Translations under genes and position numbers: made by a program
The notes under the pieces: model-generated
Seen by the model: only the letters and a program-made list of their open reading frames with translations
Database searches by the model: none
Told to the model about the DNA's origin: nothing
Shown here: positions 24,648 to 33,485 of the stretch, piece after piece
Layout of the letters: the number at the start of each line of letters is the position of its first letter
Numbering within the stretch: the first letter of the stretch is position 1
Assembly (NCBI RefSeq): GCF_002741985.1
Contig: NZ_APHW01000022.1
Coordinates: 62,001 to 126,000, forward strand
From: Vibrio rotiferianus CAIM 577 = LMG 21460
GTDB taxonomy: Bacteria; Pseudomonadota; Gammaproteobacteria; Enterobacterales; Vibrionaceae
DNA length: 64,000 bases
Reading direction: 5' to 3'

Positions 24648-26102
24648 ATGTTAAAACGCACTCGCTCGCTAGTTTGTTTATGCCTTGCTGCTGCATTAAG
24701 TACACCAACGCCTATTTACGCCAATAGTCTCGACCTCCCTGATATTGGTACCGCAGCCGGTGGCACTCTGACGATAGATCAAGAGTTGATTTATGGTGAC
24801 GCTTACATGCGTATGCTCAGAGCCAGCAGTCCGATCGTTAGTGATCCTGTGATCAACGAGTATATTGATACGCTAGGACACCGACTGGTCGCTAATGCGA
24901 ATGATGTAAAAACACCGTTCCACTTTTTCATGATCCGTGATCGCAATATCAACGCTTTTGCCTTCTTTGGTGGTTACGTTGCCCTGCACTCAGGGCTATT
25001 TTTACACGCTCGAACGGAGAGTGAGCTCGCATCGGTGGTTGCTCACGAGATTGCGCACGTAACACAACGTCACCTTGCACGAAGCATGGAAGAACAAGCT
25101 CGACGCTCTCCGGCAACGCTAGCTGCTTTGGCAGGTGCACTGCTCATTGCGATTGCAGCGCCAGAAGCAGGTATGGCAGCGATTACCGCAGCTACCGCAG
25201 GGAATATGCAGAGCCAGATAAACTACACGCGTTCTAACGAGAAAGAAGCGGATCGTTTCGGAATCTCAACGCTGGCGAAAGCTGGGTTTGACGTCCAAGC
25301 AATGCCACGTTTTTTTGGTCGACTTGCAGATGAGTATCGTTATGCAAGTAAACCACCACCGATGTTACTAACTCACCCATTACCTGAAGACCGAATCACC
25401 GACTCTAGGGCTCGAGCACAAGCCTACCCTCCAATGCGAGTTATGCCATCGCTCGATTATCATCTTACTAGAGCACGCATTGTGGCTCGCCACGCGGGTA
25501 TAGACGGCGAAGCTGCTATGGGATGGTTTGAACGTACACAGAAGAAAGCAACGGCAGATTTGATTCCTACATTTGAATATGGAAAAGCGCTTGTCCACCT
25601 AGATAATAAGCGCTTAGACAAAGCCGAGGTATTGCTTAACAAATTACTCAAGCAAGACCCATCTAACCCTTTTTATCTTGATGCGATGACCGATTTATAT
25701 ATTGCTCAGAAGCACCCAGAAAAAGCGATTGATATGTTATCAAAAGCGCTAAAACGATCGCCGCACAATAAAGTTCTCACCATCAACTATGCAAACGCTT
25801 TGCTTGAAGCAGGTAAAGACAAAGAAGCAATTAAAATACTGCAGCGCTATACACATGATAACCCAGAAGATACCAATGGTTGGCACCTGCTCTCCAAAGG
25901 TAACATTGCCTTGGGGAACAGCGATGAAGATTTAGCTTCGCGTGCGGAAATTTTTGCATTGCGCGCGAATTGGAACAAAGCAATTCAATATTATAGTGAA
26001 GCAAGTAAAATTGCCGAACTGGGAAGTTTGAAACAAGCTCGATACGACGCACGTATCGACCAACTGATGATCCAAAGAGATCGATTCATGGCATTACAAT
26101 AA
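24648..26102 (+). CDS. bepA: Periplasmic metalloprotease and chaperone BepA
   Basis: BepA (YfgC) is an M48 zinc protease with TPR repeats that helps assemble LptD and degrades stalled outer-membrane proteins. The signal peptide is MLKRTRSLVCLCLAAALS up to about PIYA. The zinc motif is HEIAH in VVAHEIAHVTQRHLAR, with the third ligand in NEKEADRFG. The C-terminal third has tandem TPR-like helices (EKAIDMLSKALKRSPHNKVL). Length from the chosen ATG is 484 residues, near the E. coli 487. An ATG at 24615 would add 11 residues and is the main alternative. It fits with bamA, bamC, skp and lpx genes nearby. Confidence 0.92.
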   Translation: MLKRTRSLVCLCLAAALSTPTPIYANSLDLPDIGTAAGGTLTIDQELIYGDAYMRMLRASSPIVSDPVINEYIDTLGHRLVANANDVKTPFHFFMIRDRNINAFAFFGGYVALHSGLFLHARTESELASVVAHEIAHVTQRHLARSMEEQARRSPATLAALAGALLIAIAAPEAGMAAITAATAGNMQSQINYTRSNEKEADRFGISTLAKAGFDVQAMPRFFGRLADEYRYASKPPPMLLTHPLPEDRITDSRARAQAYPPMRVMPSLDYHLTRARIVARHAGIDGEAAMGWFERTQKKATADLIPTFEYGKALVHLDNKRLDKAEVLLNKLLKQDPSNPFYLDAMTDLYIAQKHPEKAIDMLSKALKRSPHNKVLTINYANALLEAGKDKEAIKILQRYTHDNPEDTNGWHLLSKGNIALGNSDEDLASRAEIFALRANWNKAIQYYSEASKIAELGSLKQARYDARIDQLMIQRDRFMALQ

Positions 26103-26118
26103 CGAAATGGAGAAAACC

Positions 26119-26469
26119 ATGTCAGTCGTGATTTATCACAACCCTCGTTGCTCAAAGAGCCGTCAAACTCTAGAACTGCTAGAGCAAAATGGTGTGACAC
26201 CGGAAGTGGTCAAATACCTTGATACACCGCTTAATGTTGAACAACTGAAAGCACTTTACGCTCAACTTGGTTTCTCTTCTGTACGCGAGATGATGCGCAC
26301 AAAAGAAGACATTTACAAAGAGCTTGCGTTAGGTGAGGCATCAGTCTCAGATGAACAGCTTTTCGAAACGATGGCGCAAAATCCTAAACTGTTTGAGCGT
26401 CCTGTAGTGGTTGCCAACGGTAAAGCGAAGATCGGTCGTCCACCAGAGCAAGTGTTGGAAATTCTATAA
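26119..26469 (+). CDS. arsC: Arsenate reductase ArsC (glutaredoxin-linked)
   Basis: This 116-residue ArsC has the active Cys in HNPRCSKSRQTLELLE, the RTKEDIYKEL block and the RPVVVANGKAKIGRPP region that carries the arsenate-binding Arg residues, so unlike the YffB-like paralogue at 17119 it keeps the full ArsC signature. The start at 26119 is preceded by TGGAGAAAACC; an ATG four codons upstream would place that ribosome site inside the gene. It abuts the wrbA-like gene with no gap. No ars regulator or arsenite pump is in the window. Confidence 0.9.
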   Translation: MSVVIYHNPRCSKSRQTLELLEQNGVTPEVVKYLDTPLNVEQLKALYAQLGFSSVREMMRTKEDIYKELALGEASVSDEQLFETMAQNPKLFERPVVVANGKAKIGRPPEQVLEIL

Positions 26470-27042
26470 ATGGATTGCCAGATCCTCATTTTGTATTTCA
26501 GCCGTCATGGCTCAACAAAACAGCTGGCAAGACAGATAGCAAGAGGGGTCGAATCGACTCCTCATTGCGAAGCGATTTTGCGTACAGTTGAAGAATTGTC
26601 ACCTCACTCACATACCCCTTCTGATCCAATTGTTACTCTAGATGAACTGAAACATTGCGATGGCCTCGCGTTTGGCAGCCCAGTCTGGTTTGGTAATATG
26701 GCAGCGCCGCTTAAGCACTTTTGGGATCAAACGACACCTTTGTGGGTGAATGGTGACCTTATCGATAAGCCAGCCTGTGTGTTTACCTCATCATCTTCAA
26801 TGCACGGAGGTCAAGAGACGACTCTACAAAGCATGATGACCCCTCTTTTGCATCACGGCATGATGGTGTTAGGTATCCCTTACTCAGAGCCTGAACTGCA
26901 CACCACGCAATCCGGTGGAACGCCTTACGGGGCAAGCAGTGTAGGACACGAACCAAGTCTTACAGCAGAAGAGATTCGTCTCGCTCAACAATTAGGAAAA
27001 CGACTGGCGACCACAGCACAAAAGCTCAAAGGAAGTCAGTAA
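26470..27042 (+). CDS. wrbA: WrbA-like flavodoxin/NAD(P)H:quinone oxidoreductase
   Basis: This is a 190-residue flavodoxin-fold protein. The FMN phosphate loop is YFSRHGSTKQLARQIA, the flavin-ring loops are FGSPVWFGNMAAPLKHFWDQ and TSSSSMHGGQETTL, and the end has PYGASSVG typical of WrbA. Such enzymes reduce quinones with two electrons. The start codon follows the arsC stop directly, and it is followed after 20 bases by the DUF2069 gene, giving an arsC-wrbA-DUF2069 operon conserved in Vibrio and relatives. Confidence 0.9.
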   Translation: MDCQILILYFSRHGSTKQLARQIARGVESTPHCEAILRTVEELSPHSHTPSDPIVTLDELKHCDGLAFGSPVWFGNMAAPLKHFWDQTTPLWVNGDLIDKPACVFTSSSSMHGGQETTLQSMMTPLLHHGMMVLGIPYSEPELHTTQSGGTPYGASSVGHEPSLTAEEIRLAQQLGKRLATTAQKLKGSQ

Positions 27043-27062
27043 GCTCAAGGATAAGTAAATCG

Positions 27063-27503
27063 ATGTCTGATATTATTGACCAACCACCTCTCAGCACACG
27101 AACCCAAACCTATCGCTACATGGCGCTATTCGGCAATTTGGCGTTGTTAGGTTGGGTCGCGATTTGGCAATTAGCACTTTCCCCTCACCCTCATCTGAGC
27201 AGCACAACACTGGCAGTTGCGTGGTGTATTCCTCTGCTCCTGCCGCTTCCGGGTATTCTTGCAGGTAAGCCTTATACGCACGCGTGGGCTAACTTTGTAT
27301 TAATGCTCTACTTTCTCCATGCACTCACTATTTTATATGTGGATGATGGCGAACGATGGCTAGCTGCCGTAGAGTTAATGCTCACTTCGTTAGGTTTCGC
27401 TGGTAACATCTTATTTGCACGAGCACGTGGCAAAGAATTAGGCTTGAAACTAAAACGCCTATCTCAAGTTGAGAAGGAAGAGAAAGCTAAATTCCATAAG
27501 TAG
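27063..27503 (+). CDS. DUF2069 inner-membrane protein
   Basis: This 146-residue protein has four predicted membrane segments, including LFGNLALLGWVAIWQLALS, VAWCIPLLLPLPGILAGKPY and FVLMLYFLHALTILYV, and a short Lys/Glu-rich C-terminal tail. The block GKPYTHAWANFVLMLYFLHA is a hallmark of DUF2069. It is the last gene of the arsC-wrbA operon. Function unknown. Confidence 0.8.
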   Translation: MSDIIDQPPLSTRTQTYRYMALFGNLALLGWVAIWQLALSPHPHLSSTTLAVAWCIPLLLPLPGILAGKPYTHAWANFVLMLYFLHALTILYVDDGERWLAAVELMLTSLGFAGNILFARARGKELGLKLKRLSQVEKEEKAKFHK

Positions 27504-27560
27504 CTCGCTTTGAAGCTCAAGCTCTCTCGTTGCATCCTCAGCAATGAAAAATAAACAATA

Positions 27561-27589
27561 AAAAAGAGTCGCACTGGGCGACTCTTTTT
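27561..27589. terminator. Bidirectional terminator between DUF2069 and DUF2066 genes
   Basis: AAAAAGAGTCGC-ACTGG-GCGACTCTTTTT is a 12-bp perfect stem with flanking A and T runs between convergent genes. Confidence 0.92.
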
Positions 27590-27616
27590 GTATTCAGCTT
27601 TGGGTGAACGTAGAGC

Positions 27617-28903
27617 TTAGCTTAAGTCTTCTACCACATCAGTTTCTAGTACTGGTGCAATTTCTGACTCTTGCTCTTCGGGCTCTGCTTGCGTACGAAC
27701 AGGCGCGTTCCATTTATAAATCAAATCATACTGCACTGGTGCTGGCTGAACGATGACTGGTTGCTCTGGTTGAGTTACCTCAGTAGCCGTATCCAGTTCC
27801 ACCACATCTGCAGCTTGACCTTCTTGCGTCTCCACTGGCAATTGTGCTGGTTGAGCAGGCTCTTCAGGCAGTTGTACTGGTGTAGCTTCTTCCATACTCA
27901 CCATTGGTTCTTCTGTTATCACTAACGGGCGAATTGAAGACGCCTCTTGCTCAAACGCTTGTTGAGAGGCTAACAGGTGAATCGTTAACGTTACTTGGTT
28001 TCCTTGCACACGCTTGATTTCCGTACCTGCTACCGAATTCAGTTTGGTTAAGGCATTCTCTAGATCGAAGAAGTCCATCGCTGACTCTACATTCAACACC
28101 TTCACATCAATTGCTTTAGAGGACTTGCTTGAAACCACAACCGCACTCTTCTTCGCATAGTAATCAGCAATTCCACCGATCATCGCAGGAATCCCATTTG
28201 CACCAGATGCAGATCCACTACGTGGCGATTGTTTTGATTCAGATAGCTGAGCTGGCGATTGATCGTACAGCGTCCAACGAATCTTATCGCCTTGAACACG
28301 CATAACCAGTACCGCATCTACAGGATAGCGTTGACTTGCTTGGCTGATTGGTCCGACAAAGTCACCCCAAAGATCTGAGACGTTCACACCAGTCACGTCA
28401 TCAAAATCACCCACAGGCATAGTAATAGGTAGACCACGAACCTCCGCTGCTCTACGAAGAGCTACCGCGTTCGCTGAGTCTGAATGTTCCCACGTAATCG
28501 TACGATCGTAGCCCTGCTCTTCCACCATCCACACTAAGATATTTGCTCGGTTTGGGGACCATAAAGGAAGTTGGGCTTGAGTAAGTAGTGAGCGAACTTG
28601 GCTACTATTAAACAACATCTTAAGGCTGGTTTGCCCATCAAGTTGGCCATAACTTAGCTGAGAGATATAGCGAGCGCTCGAGCCTACCGCTTTTTGGATA
28701 ACTGGATTGTTAATAGAAGATTGACTGCCCGTCGCTCTGACGATGACATCTTTCATTCCTTGTTGACGAGCAAGAGACTCACCATCTTTCTGATTACTGT
28801 CTATAGCAACTTCTGCACGGTAGACATCTACCTGAGTAAGAGCATGCACAGGCAGGGACAACCAACCTATCAGTAGGAGAGCTAAATAGCGCATAGTTTT
28901 CAT
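27617..28903 (-). CDS. DUF2066 secreted protein
   Basis: This 428-residue protein has a signal peptide (MKTMRYLALLLIGWLSLPVHA) and the DUF2066 region: VYRAEVAIDSNQKDGESLAR, VRATGSQSS, and the LVWMVEEQGYDRTITWE stretch. The last 90 residues are rich in Pro, Glu and Gln and probably disordered, an extension likely specific to Vibrio. In gammaproteobacteria the gene is found near purM and upp, as here. Its role is unknown; periplasmic location is expected. Confidence 0.82.
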   Translation of the reverse strand: MKTMRYLALLLIGWLSLPVHALTQVDVYRAEVAIDSNQKDGESLARQQGMKDVIVRATGSQSSINNPVIQKAVGSSARYISQLSYGQLDGQTSLKMLFNSSQVRSLLTQAQLPLWSPNRANILVWMVEEQGYDRTITWEHSDSANAVALRRAAEVRGLPITMPVGDFDDVTGVNVSDLWGDFVGPISQASQRYPVDAVLVMRVQGDKIRWTLYDQSPAQLSESKQSPRSGSASGANGIPAMIGGIADYYAKKSAVVVSSKSSKAIDVKVLNVESAMDFFDLENALTKLNSVAGTEIKRVQGNQVTLTIHLLASQQAFEQEASSIRPLVITEEPMVSMEEATPVQLPEEPAQPAQLPVETQEGQAADVVELDTATEVTQPEQPVIVQPAPVQYDLIYKWNAPVRTQAEPEEQESEIAPVLETDVVEDLS

Positions 28904-29061
28904 AATCCTCTAAACAAGAACCCGCATGATAAGCAACTATCATTCTTGAGCAAGAAGGGTACTGAGTATGTTGTCGATATTCTGACCAACTTATTACGTA
29001 AAACCGATATAAACTATTCGCTGACCTTATAAATCCATACAAAAGTTTGATCTAGACAACA

Positions 29062-29077
29062 TTGCAATCGATTGCTA
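29062..29077. promoter_or_regulatory. PurR-like operator upstream of uraA
   Basis: The palindrome GCAATCGATTGC (29064-29075) matches the PurR core GCAANCGNTTGC exactly. It lies about 52 bases before the uraA ATG, in the promoter region. A stronger copy lies before purM, which supports purine control of both. Confidence 0.65.
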
Positions 29078-29128
29078 GATGATAAGATTCGCCGGATTTG
29101 TCTGCGTATCTTTGAATAGGGAATTATT

Positions 29129-30382
29129 ATGAAAAATGCGTTACAAGGCGCTCAGATGCTCTTTGTCGCTTTTGGTGCTCTCGTACTGGTACCACTTCTT
29201 ACTGGCCTAGATCCAAACGTCGCTCTGTTTGGTGCTGGTGTCGGTACTCTTCTTTTCCAACTAATTACTAAACGTTCTGTCCCAATCTTCCTTGCCTCTT
29301 CTTTCGCGTTTATTGCACCTATCATGTTTGGTATCCAAACTTGGGGTATCGGTGCAACGATGGGTGGCTTAATGGCAGCAGGTTTGGTTTACGTCGGCCT
29401 TGGTGCAATGATCAAAGTCCGCGGTGTTGGCTTTATTCATAAAATTCTTCCGCCAGTGGTTGTTGGCCCTGTAATCATGGTGATCGGCCTAGGTCTAGCA
29501 CCAACGGCAGTAAACATGGCAGTAGGCAAAACAGGTGATGGTGCAATTCAGCTGATCAACGGTGATGCCGCCGTGATTATCTCAGCAGTATCGCTGCTAA
29601 CAACGATAGCACTGAGTGTATTTGCGAAAGGTTTCCTAAAGCTGGTTCCTATCGTTGGCGGTATCTTAGCGGGTTACACCGTATCACTCTTCTATGGCGT
29701 AGTGGATTTCACTCCTGTCGCTCAAGCAGCGTGGCTAGCAATGCCAAACTTCACAGCACCAGAGTTCAACATCAACGCTATTTTATTCATGATCCCTGTA
29801 GCTATCGCTCCGGCAGTTGAACACGTAGGTGACATGCTAGCGATTTCTAACGTAACGGGTAAAAACTATCTTAAGAAGCCAGGCCTGCACCGCACGATCG
29901 CGGGTGACGGGGTAGCAACGATTGCCGCATCTATGGTTGGCGCACCACCAAACACCACTTACAGCGAAGTTACGGGCGCAGTGATGCTGACTAAAGCCTT
30001 TAACCCAGTGATCATGACATGGGCGGCAATCACGGCAATCGTACTTGCCTTAGTTGGTAAGCTCGGAGCCATTCTACAAACGATCCCTGTTCCGGTCATG
30101 GGCGGTATCATGATTCTACTTTTTGGTTCTATCGCGACAGTAGGTCTAAACACGCTTATCAAGAACAACGTTGATCTGCACAAGTCTCGTAACCTAGTGA
30201 TCGTTGCGGTAACGCTAGTATTTGGTATCGGTGGCATGGCTTTCGGTATTGGCGAGTTCAGCCTACAAGGTGTGAGCCTGTGTGGTATTGTGGCAATCAT
30301 TCTTAATCTAGTGCTGCCACACGACCTTGGTGAAAATCACGTGGTAGATAACGCACAGATGGAAGAAGAAAGCGCGAAGTAG
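29129..30382 (+). CDS. uraA: Uracil permease UraA (NCS2 family)
   Basis: UraA is a proton-coupled uracil transporter of the inner membrane. The 417-residue protein has about 14 membrane segments and the NCS2 signatures VGPVIMVIGLGLAPTAVN and VAIAPAVEHVGDMLAISNVT, where the Glu of the second is in the substrate site, plus PNTTYSEVTGAV. It is convergent with upp, which uses the imported uracil; in E. coli the two are one operon (upp-uraA). A PurR-like operator is upstream. Confidence 0.95.
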   Translation: MKNALQGAQMLFVAFGALVLVPLLTGLDPNVALFGAGVGTLLFQLITKRSVPIFLASSFAFIAPIMFGIQTWGIGATMGGLMAAGLVYVGLGAMIKVRGVGFIHKILPPVVVGPVIMVIGLGLAPTAVNMAVGKTGDGAIQLINGDAAVIISAVSLLTTIALSVFAKGFLKLVPIVGGILAGYTVSLFYGVVDFTPVAQAAWLAMPNFTAPEFNINAILFMIPVAIAPAVEHVGDMLAISNVTGKNYLKKPGLHRTIAGDGVATIAASMVGAPPNTTYSEVTGAVMLTKAFNPVIMTWAAITAIVLALVGKLGAILQTIPVPVMGGIMILLFGSIATVGLNTLIKNNVDLHKSRNLVIVAVTLVFGIGGMAFGIGEFSLQGVSLCGIVAIILNLVLPHDLGENHVVDNAQMEEESAK

Positions 30383-30470
30383 TCCTCTGTGTGGCTCTAT
30401 CGATATAAGTCGCACGACTTACTCTCGCTTCTCACATCTCGTCACTAGTTTCGAAATAAGTAGATACAAA

Positions 30471-30496
30471 AAAGGCTTGGTTTGCACCAAGCCTTT
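30471..30496. terminator. Bidirectional terminator between uraA and upp
   Basis: AAAGGCTTGG-TTTGCA-CCAAGCCTTT pairs over ten bases, with A and T runs on both sides, between convergent genes. Confidence 0.9.
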
Positions 30497-30535
30497 ATTT
30501 TTTCAATTCAGTAATAATTAAGCATTAAGCTCAGA

Positions 30536-31162
30536 TTATTTAGTACCGAAGATCTTGTCACCAGCATCACCAAGACCAGGAACGATGTAGCCTTTGTCGT
30601 TTAGCTTCTCATCGATTGCTGCTGTGTATAGCTCTACGTCTGGGTGCGCTTTCTCTAGTGCTTCGATACCTTCAGGAGCCGCTACAAGAACAAGAACTTT
30701 GATTGCCTGACAACCTTTCTCTTTCAGAAGATCGATTGTTGCGATCATAGAACCACCTGTTGCAAGCATTGGGTCAACAACTAGAGCGATACGCTCATCG
30801 ATGTTAGAAGCAAGCTTGTTAAAGTATGGTACTGGCTCAAGTGTTTCTTCATCACGGTAGATACCTACAACACTGATACGTGCGCTTGGCATGTGCTCAA
30901 GAACGCCATCCATCATACCTAGACCTGCACGCAGGATTGGCACTACAGTTACTTTTTTACCCTTGATTTGATCAACTTCTACAGGACCATTCCAACCTTC
31001 AATGGTTACTTTCTCTGTTTCAAAGTCTGCAGTCGCTTCGTAAGTAAGTAGGCTACCGACTTCTGTCGCTAACTCACGAAAACGCTTTGTGCTGATGTCA
31101 CCTTCTCGCATTAGACCAATTTTGTGTTTTACTAGAGGGTGTTTAACTTCAACAACTTTCAT
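30536..31162 (-). CDS. upp: Uracil phosphoribosyltransferase Upp
   Basis: Upp makes UMP from uracil and PRPP in pyrimidine salvage. The 208-residue product equals the E. coli length, starts [20 protein letters not shown], and has the PRPP loop [11 protein letters not shown] and the uracil-binding end [19 protein letters not shown]. The ATG at 31162 has GGAG six bases upstream; a longer in-frame start (eight more codons) is rejected on that ground. It is divergent from purM and shares the intergenic region with the PurR box at 31260-31275. Confidence 0.96.
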   Translation of the reverse strand: MKVVEVKHPLVKHKIGLMREGDISTKRFRELATEVGSLLTYEATADFETEKVTIEGWNGPVEVDQIKGKKVTVVPILRAGLGMMDGVLEHMPSARISVVGIYRDEETLEPVPYFNKLASNIDERIALVVDPMLATGGSMIATIDLLKEKGCQAIKVLVLVAAPEGIEALEKAHPDVELYTAAIDEKLNDKGYIVPGLGDAGDKIFGTK

Positions 31163-31259
31163 TTCCATCTCCGGCTTTTTTGGCAATATTTAAACAAACC
31201 TTCAGATTATACATGATTTTTGCAGGGATATCAGGATAGTTCACTAAAGAAAAAAACCG

Positions 31260-31275
31260 ACGCAAACGTTTGCTA
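31260..31275. promoter_or_regulatory. PurR operator between upp and purM
   Basis: ACGCAAACGTTTGCTA matches the PurR box ACGCAAACGTTTGCGT at 14 of 16 positions, including the full GCAAACGTTTGC core. It is 67 bases before the purM start. Placement between divergent genes means it could act on both. Confidence 0.88.
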
Positions 31276-31341
31276 TCTGTATTTAACCACTGGTAGAATA
31301 GCGCCGTTTTCATATCCAACTTAAAAACCGAGGACTTCCCT

Positions 31342-32382
31342 GTGAGTGGTAACAACTCTTCTCTTAGCTATAAAGACGCTGGTGTAGATATTGATGCAGG
31401 CAACGCGCTTGTAGATCGTATTAAAGGTGCGGTTAAGCGTACTCGTCGCCCTGAAGTGATGGGTGGTATCGGCGGTTTTGGCGCATTGTGTGAATTACCG
31501 ACGAAATACAAACAACCTGTACTGGTTTCTGGTACGGACGGTGTAGGTACAAAACTTCGCCTAGCGCTGGATATGAACAAGCACGACACTATCGGCGTTG
31601 ATCTAGTGGCAATGTGTGTAAACGACCTAATCGTTCAAGGTGCCGAGCCTCTATTCTTCCTAGACTACTACGCAACAGGCAAACTAGACGTAGACACAGC
31701 AGCAGATGTGGTTTCTGGTATTGCTGATGGCTGTGTTCAAGCTGGCTGCGCGCTTATCGGTGGCGAAACCGCTGAAATGCCGGGCATGTACGAAGGCGAA
31801 GACTACGACGTTGCTGGCTTCTGTGTTGGCGTAGTAGAAAAAGAAGACGTGATTGACGGCACCAAAGTAGCAGCAGGCGATGCATTAATCGCGGTTGGCT
31901 CAAGCGGTCCACACTCAAACGGTTACTCTCTTATCCGTAAGATCCTAGAAGTTTCTGGCGCAGATAAGAACGAAGAGCTAGCAGGTCGCACTATCGGTGA
32001 GCACCTACTAGAACCGACTAAGATTTACATCAAATCAGCACTTAAGATGATTGAGAAACACGATATTCACGCTATTTCTCACATTACAGGTGGTGGTTTC
32101 TGGGAAAACATCCCACGTGTACTGCCAGAAGGCACTAAAGCCGTGATCGACCGTAACAGCTGGGAATGGCCAATCATCTTCAAATGGCTACAAGAAAAAG
32201 GCAACGTTGAAACGCACGAAATGTACCGTACGTTCAACTGTGGTGTTGGTCTAATCGTAGCACTACCGAAAGACCAAGCAGACGCGGCGGTTGCACTTCT
32301 TAAAGAAGAAGGCGAAAACGCATGGGTGATTGGTGAAATCGCTCAAGCAGAAGCCAATGAAGAGCAAGTTGAAATCCAATAA
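31342..32382 (+). CDS. purM: Phosphoribosylformylglycinamidine cyclo-ligase PurM, GTG start
   Basis: PurM (AIR synthase) closes the imidazole ring in purine synthesis using ATP. The 346-residue protein has the PurM signatures [32 protein letters not shown] sequence ([20 protein letters not shown]) and the Gly-rich [15 protein letters not shown]. It starts at a GTG with GAGGA upstream. Its partner purN follows after 142 bases. The gap contains a hairpin that may reduce read-through. PurR control is likely from the operator upstream. Confidence 0.96.
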   Translation: MSGNNSSLSYKDAGVDIDAGNALVDRIKGAVKRTRRPEVMGGIGGFGALCELPTKYKQPVLVSGTDGVGTKLRLALDMNKHDTIGVDLVAMCVNDLIVQGAEPLFFLDYYATGKLDVDTAADVVSGIADGCVQAGCALIGGETAEMPGMYEGEDYDVAGFCVGVVEKEDVIDGTKVAAGDALIAVGSSGPHSNGYSLIRKILEVSGADKNEELAGRTIGEHLLEPTKIYIKSALKMIEKHDIHAISHITGGGFWENIPRVLPEGTKAVIDRNSWEWPIIFKWLQEKGNVETHEMYRTFNCGVGLIVALPKDQADAAVALLKEEGENAWVIGEIAQAEANEEQVEIQ

Positions 32383-32409
32383 CTTGTGAGTTGCGCTACA
32401 TAAAGATGT

Positions 32410-32434
32410 GAATGAGGACGCGATGTCCTCATTC
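32410..32434 (+). terminator. Hairpin between purM and purN
   Basis: GAATGAGGAC-GCGAT-GTCCTCATTC is a perfect 10-bp stem with a 5-base loop, 28 bases past the purM stop. It lacks a clear T-run, so it may stabilise the purM mRNA or cause partial termination rather than full stop. Confidence 0.5.
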
Positions 32435-32524
32435 TGCTATCTGGAACATCGAAAACCATTCTAATAGTAGGTAATTTAGTGATTACGCACGTCAAACCTA
32501 CAGTATCAAGGCAGTCTCAATATC

Positions 32525-33163
32525 ATGAAAAACATAGTGGTCCTCATTTCGGGTAACGGCAGTAACCTACAAGCGATACTTGAAGCCTGTGAAGCCAACA
32601 TGCCAAACGCACAAGTGGCAGCGGTTTTTTCTAACAAAGCTGATGCCTACGGATTGGAGCGTGCAAAACAGTTTGATGTGAAGGGTCATTTTGTCGATCC
32701 AAAAGCATTCGAATCACGTGAAGACTTTGATGCTGAACTGATGAAGCAAATCGATGAATACCAACCGGACGTGATTGTTCTTGCTGGTTACATGCGCATT
32801 CTGAGCAGTAAGTTTGTTTCCCACTACCTAGGTAAAATGATCAACATCCACCCTTCTCTTCTGCCTAAATACCCAGGGCTACACACCTACCAGCGCGCGA
32901 TTGATGCGGGCGACAAAGAACACGGCACCAGCGTACACTTTGTCACAGAAGAGTTAGACGGCGGCCCTGTGGTACTGCAAGCCAAAGTACCAGTATTTGA
33001 AGACGACGATGCCGATGCACTCGCTGCACGCGTTCAGACTCAAGAACACAAGATCTACCCAATGGTGACTAAGTGGTTAGTCGACGGGCGATTATCGATG
33101 ACCGAAGGCAAAGCGTATCTTGATGGTTTTGAGCTTGGTGAACACGGCTACGCCGACGAGTAA
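32525..33163 (+). CDS. purN: Phosphoribosylglycinamide formyltransferase PurN
   Basis: PurN transfers formyl from 10-formyltetrahydrofolate to GAR in purine synthesis. The 212-residue protein has the phosphate loop ISGNGSNLQAI, the folate/catalytic block INIHPSLLPKYPGLHTYQRA with Asn and His of the active site, and GTSVHFVTEELDGGPVV carrying the active Asp. Its partner purM is upstream. A strong terminator follows. Confidence 0.96.
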   Translation: MKNIVVLISGNGSNLQAILEACEANMPNAQVAAVFSNKADAYGLERAKQFDVKGHFVDPKAFESREDFDAELMKQIDEYQPDVIVLAGYMRILSSKFVSHYLGKMINIHPSLLPKYPGLHTYQRAIDAGDKEHGTSVHFVTEELDGGPVVLQAKVPVFEDDDADALAARVQTQEHKIYPMVTKWLVDGRLSMTEGKAYLDGFELGEHGYADE

Positions 33164-33189
33164 TTCTCAATTCCAAACGACAAACACAA

Positions 33190-33215
33190 AAAAGGCAGCC
33201 AACAGGCTGCCTTTT
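33190..33215. terminator. Terminator of purM-purN
   Basis: AAAAGGCAGCC-AACA-GGCTGCCTTTT forms an 11-bp stem followed by TTTTG on the plus strand. Confidence 0.92.
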
Positions 33216-33435
33216 GTTATTTTAAATCTTATAAACTTAATTCAAGAAAGCCACAGTCAGACTAGAAACCTAAAACCAACCACCTAACAAGTCCCTACAA
33301 CCACTTGAGCAATACCACACTCGGCTAGTAGATTCTGAATCGGGCTCGTTCCTCGCCGTTCAGAATCTACTACCAGTACACTAGGAAGTAAGAATGTTTA
33401 TCCGTATCCGTCCTCGATTTAAAAGGCATAAAAAT
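33216..33435. other. Intergenic stretch between purN and yafJ with a repeat
   Basis: This 220-bp stretch lies between two convergent genes and their terminators, so no promoter is needed. Its only clear structure is the 47-bp palindrome at 33326-33372. The remainder shows no reading frame or motif that I can support. Confidence 0.6.
33326..33372. repeat. Dispersed palindromic repeat, copy 1
   Basis: TAGTAGATTCTGAA (33326-33339) and TTCAGAATCTACTA (33359-33372) are perfect inverted arms around a 19-base centre containing CTCGTTCCTCGCCG. A related unit is at 38424-38469 in inverse orientation. It looks like a small non-autonomous palindromic element of Vibrio. Confidence 0.75.
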
Positions 33436-33459
33436 AAAGCTCGCGATTAAGCGAGCTTT
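33436..33459 (-). terminator. Terminator of yafJ
   Basis: AAAGCTCGC and GCGAGCTTT pair around a 6-base loop; on the minus strand the stem is followed by ATTTTTA. It lies 27 bases past the yafJ stop. Confidence 0.85.
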
Positions 33460-33485
33460 GTTTAGATATTCATCGTCAAAAACCA

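Noticed and set aside
26119..26469. Arsenic resistance operon
   Set aside because: arsC is present, but there is no arsR, arsB or acr3 nearby, and the downstream genes are wrbA-like and DUF2069.
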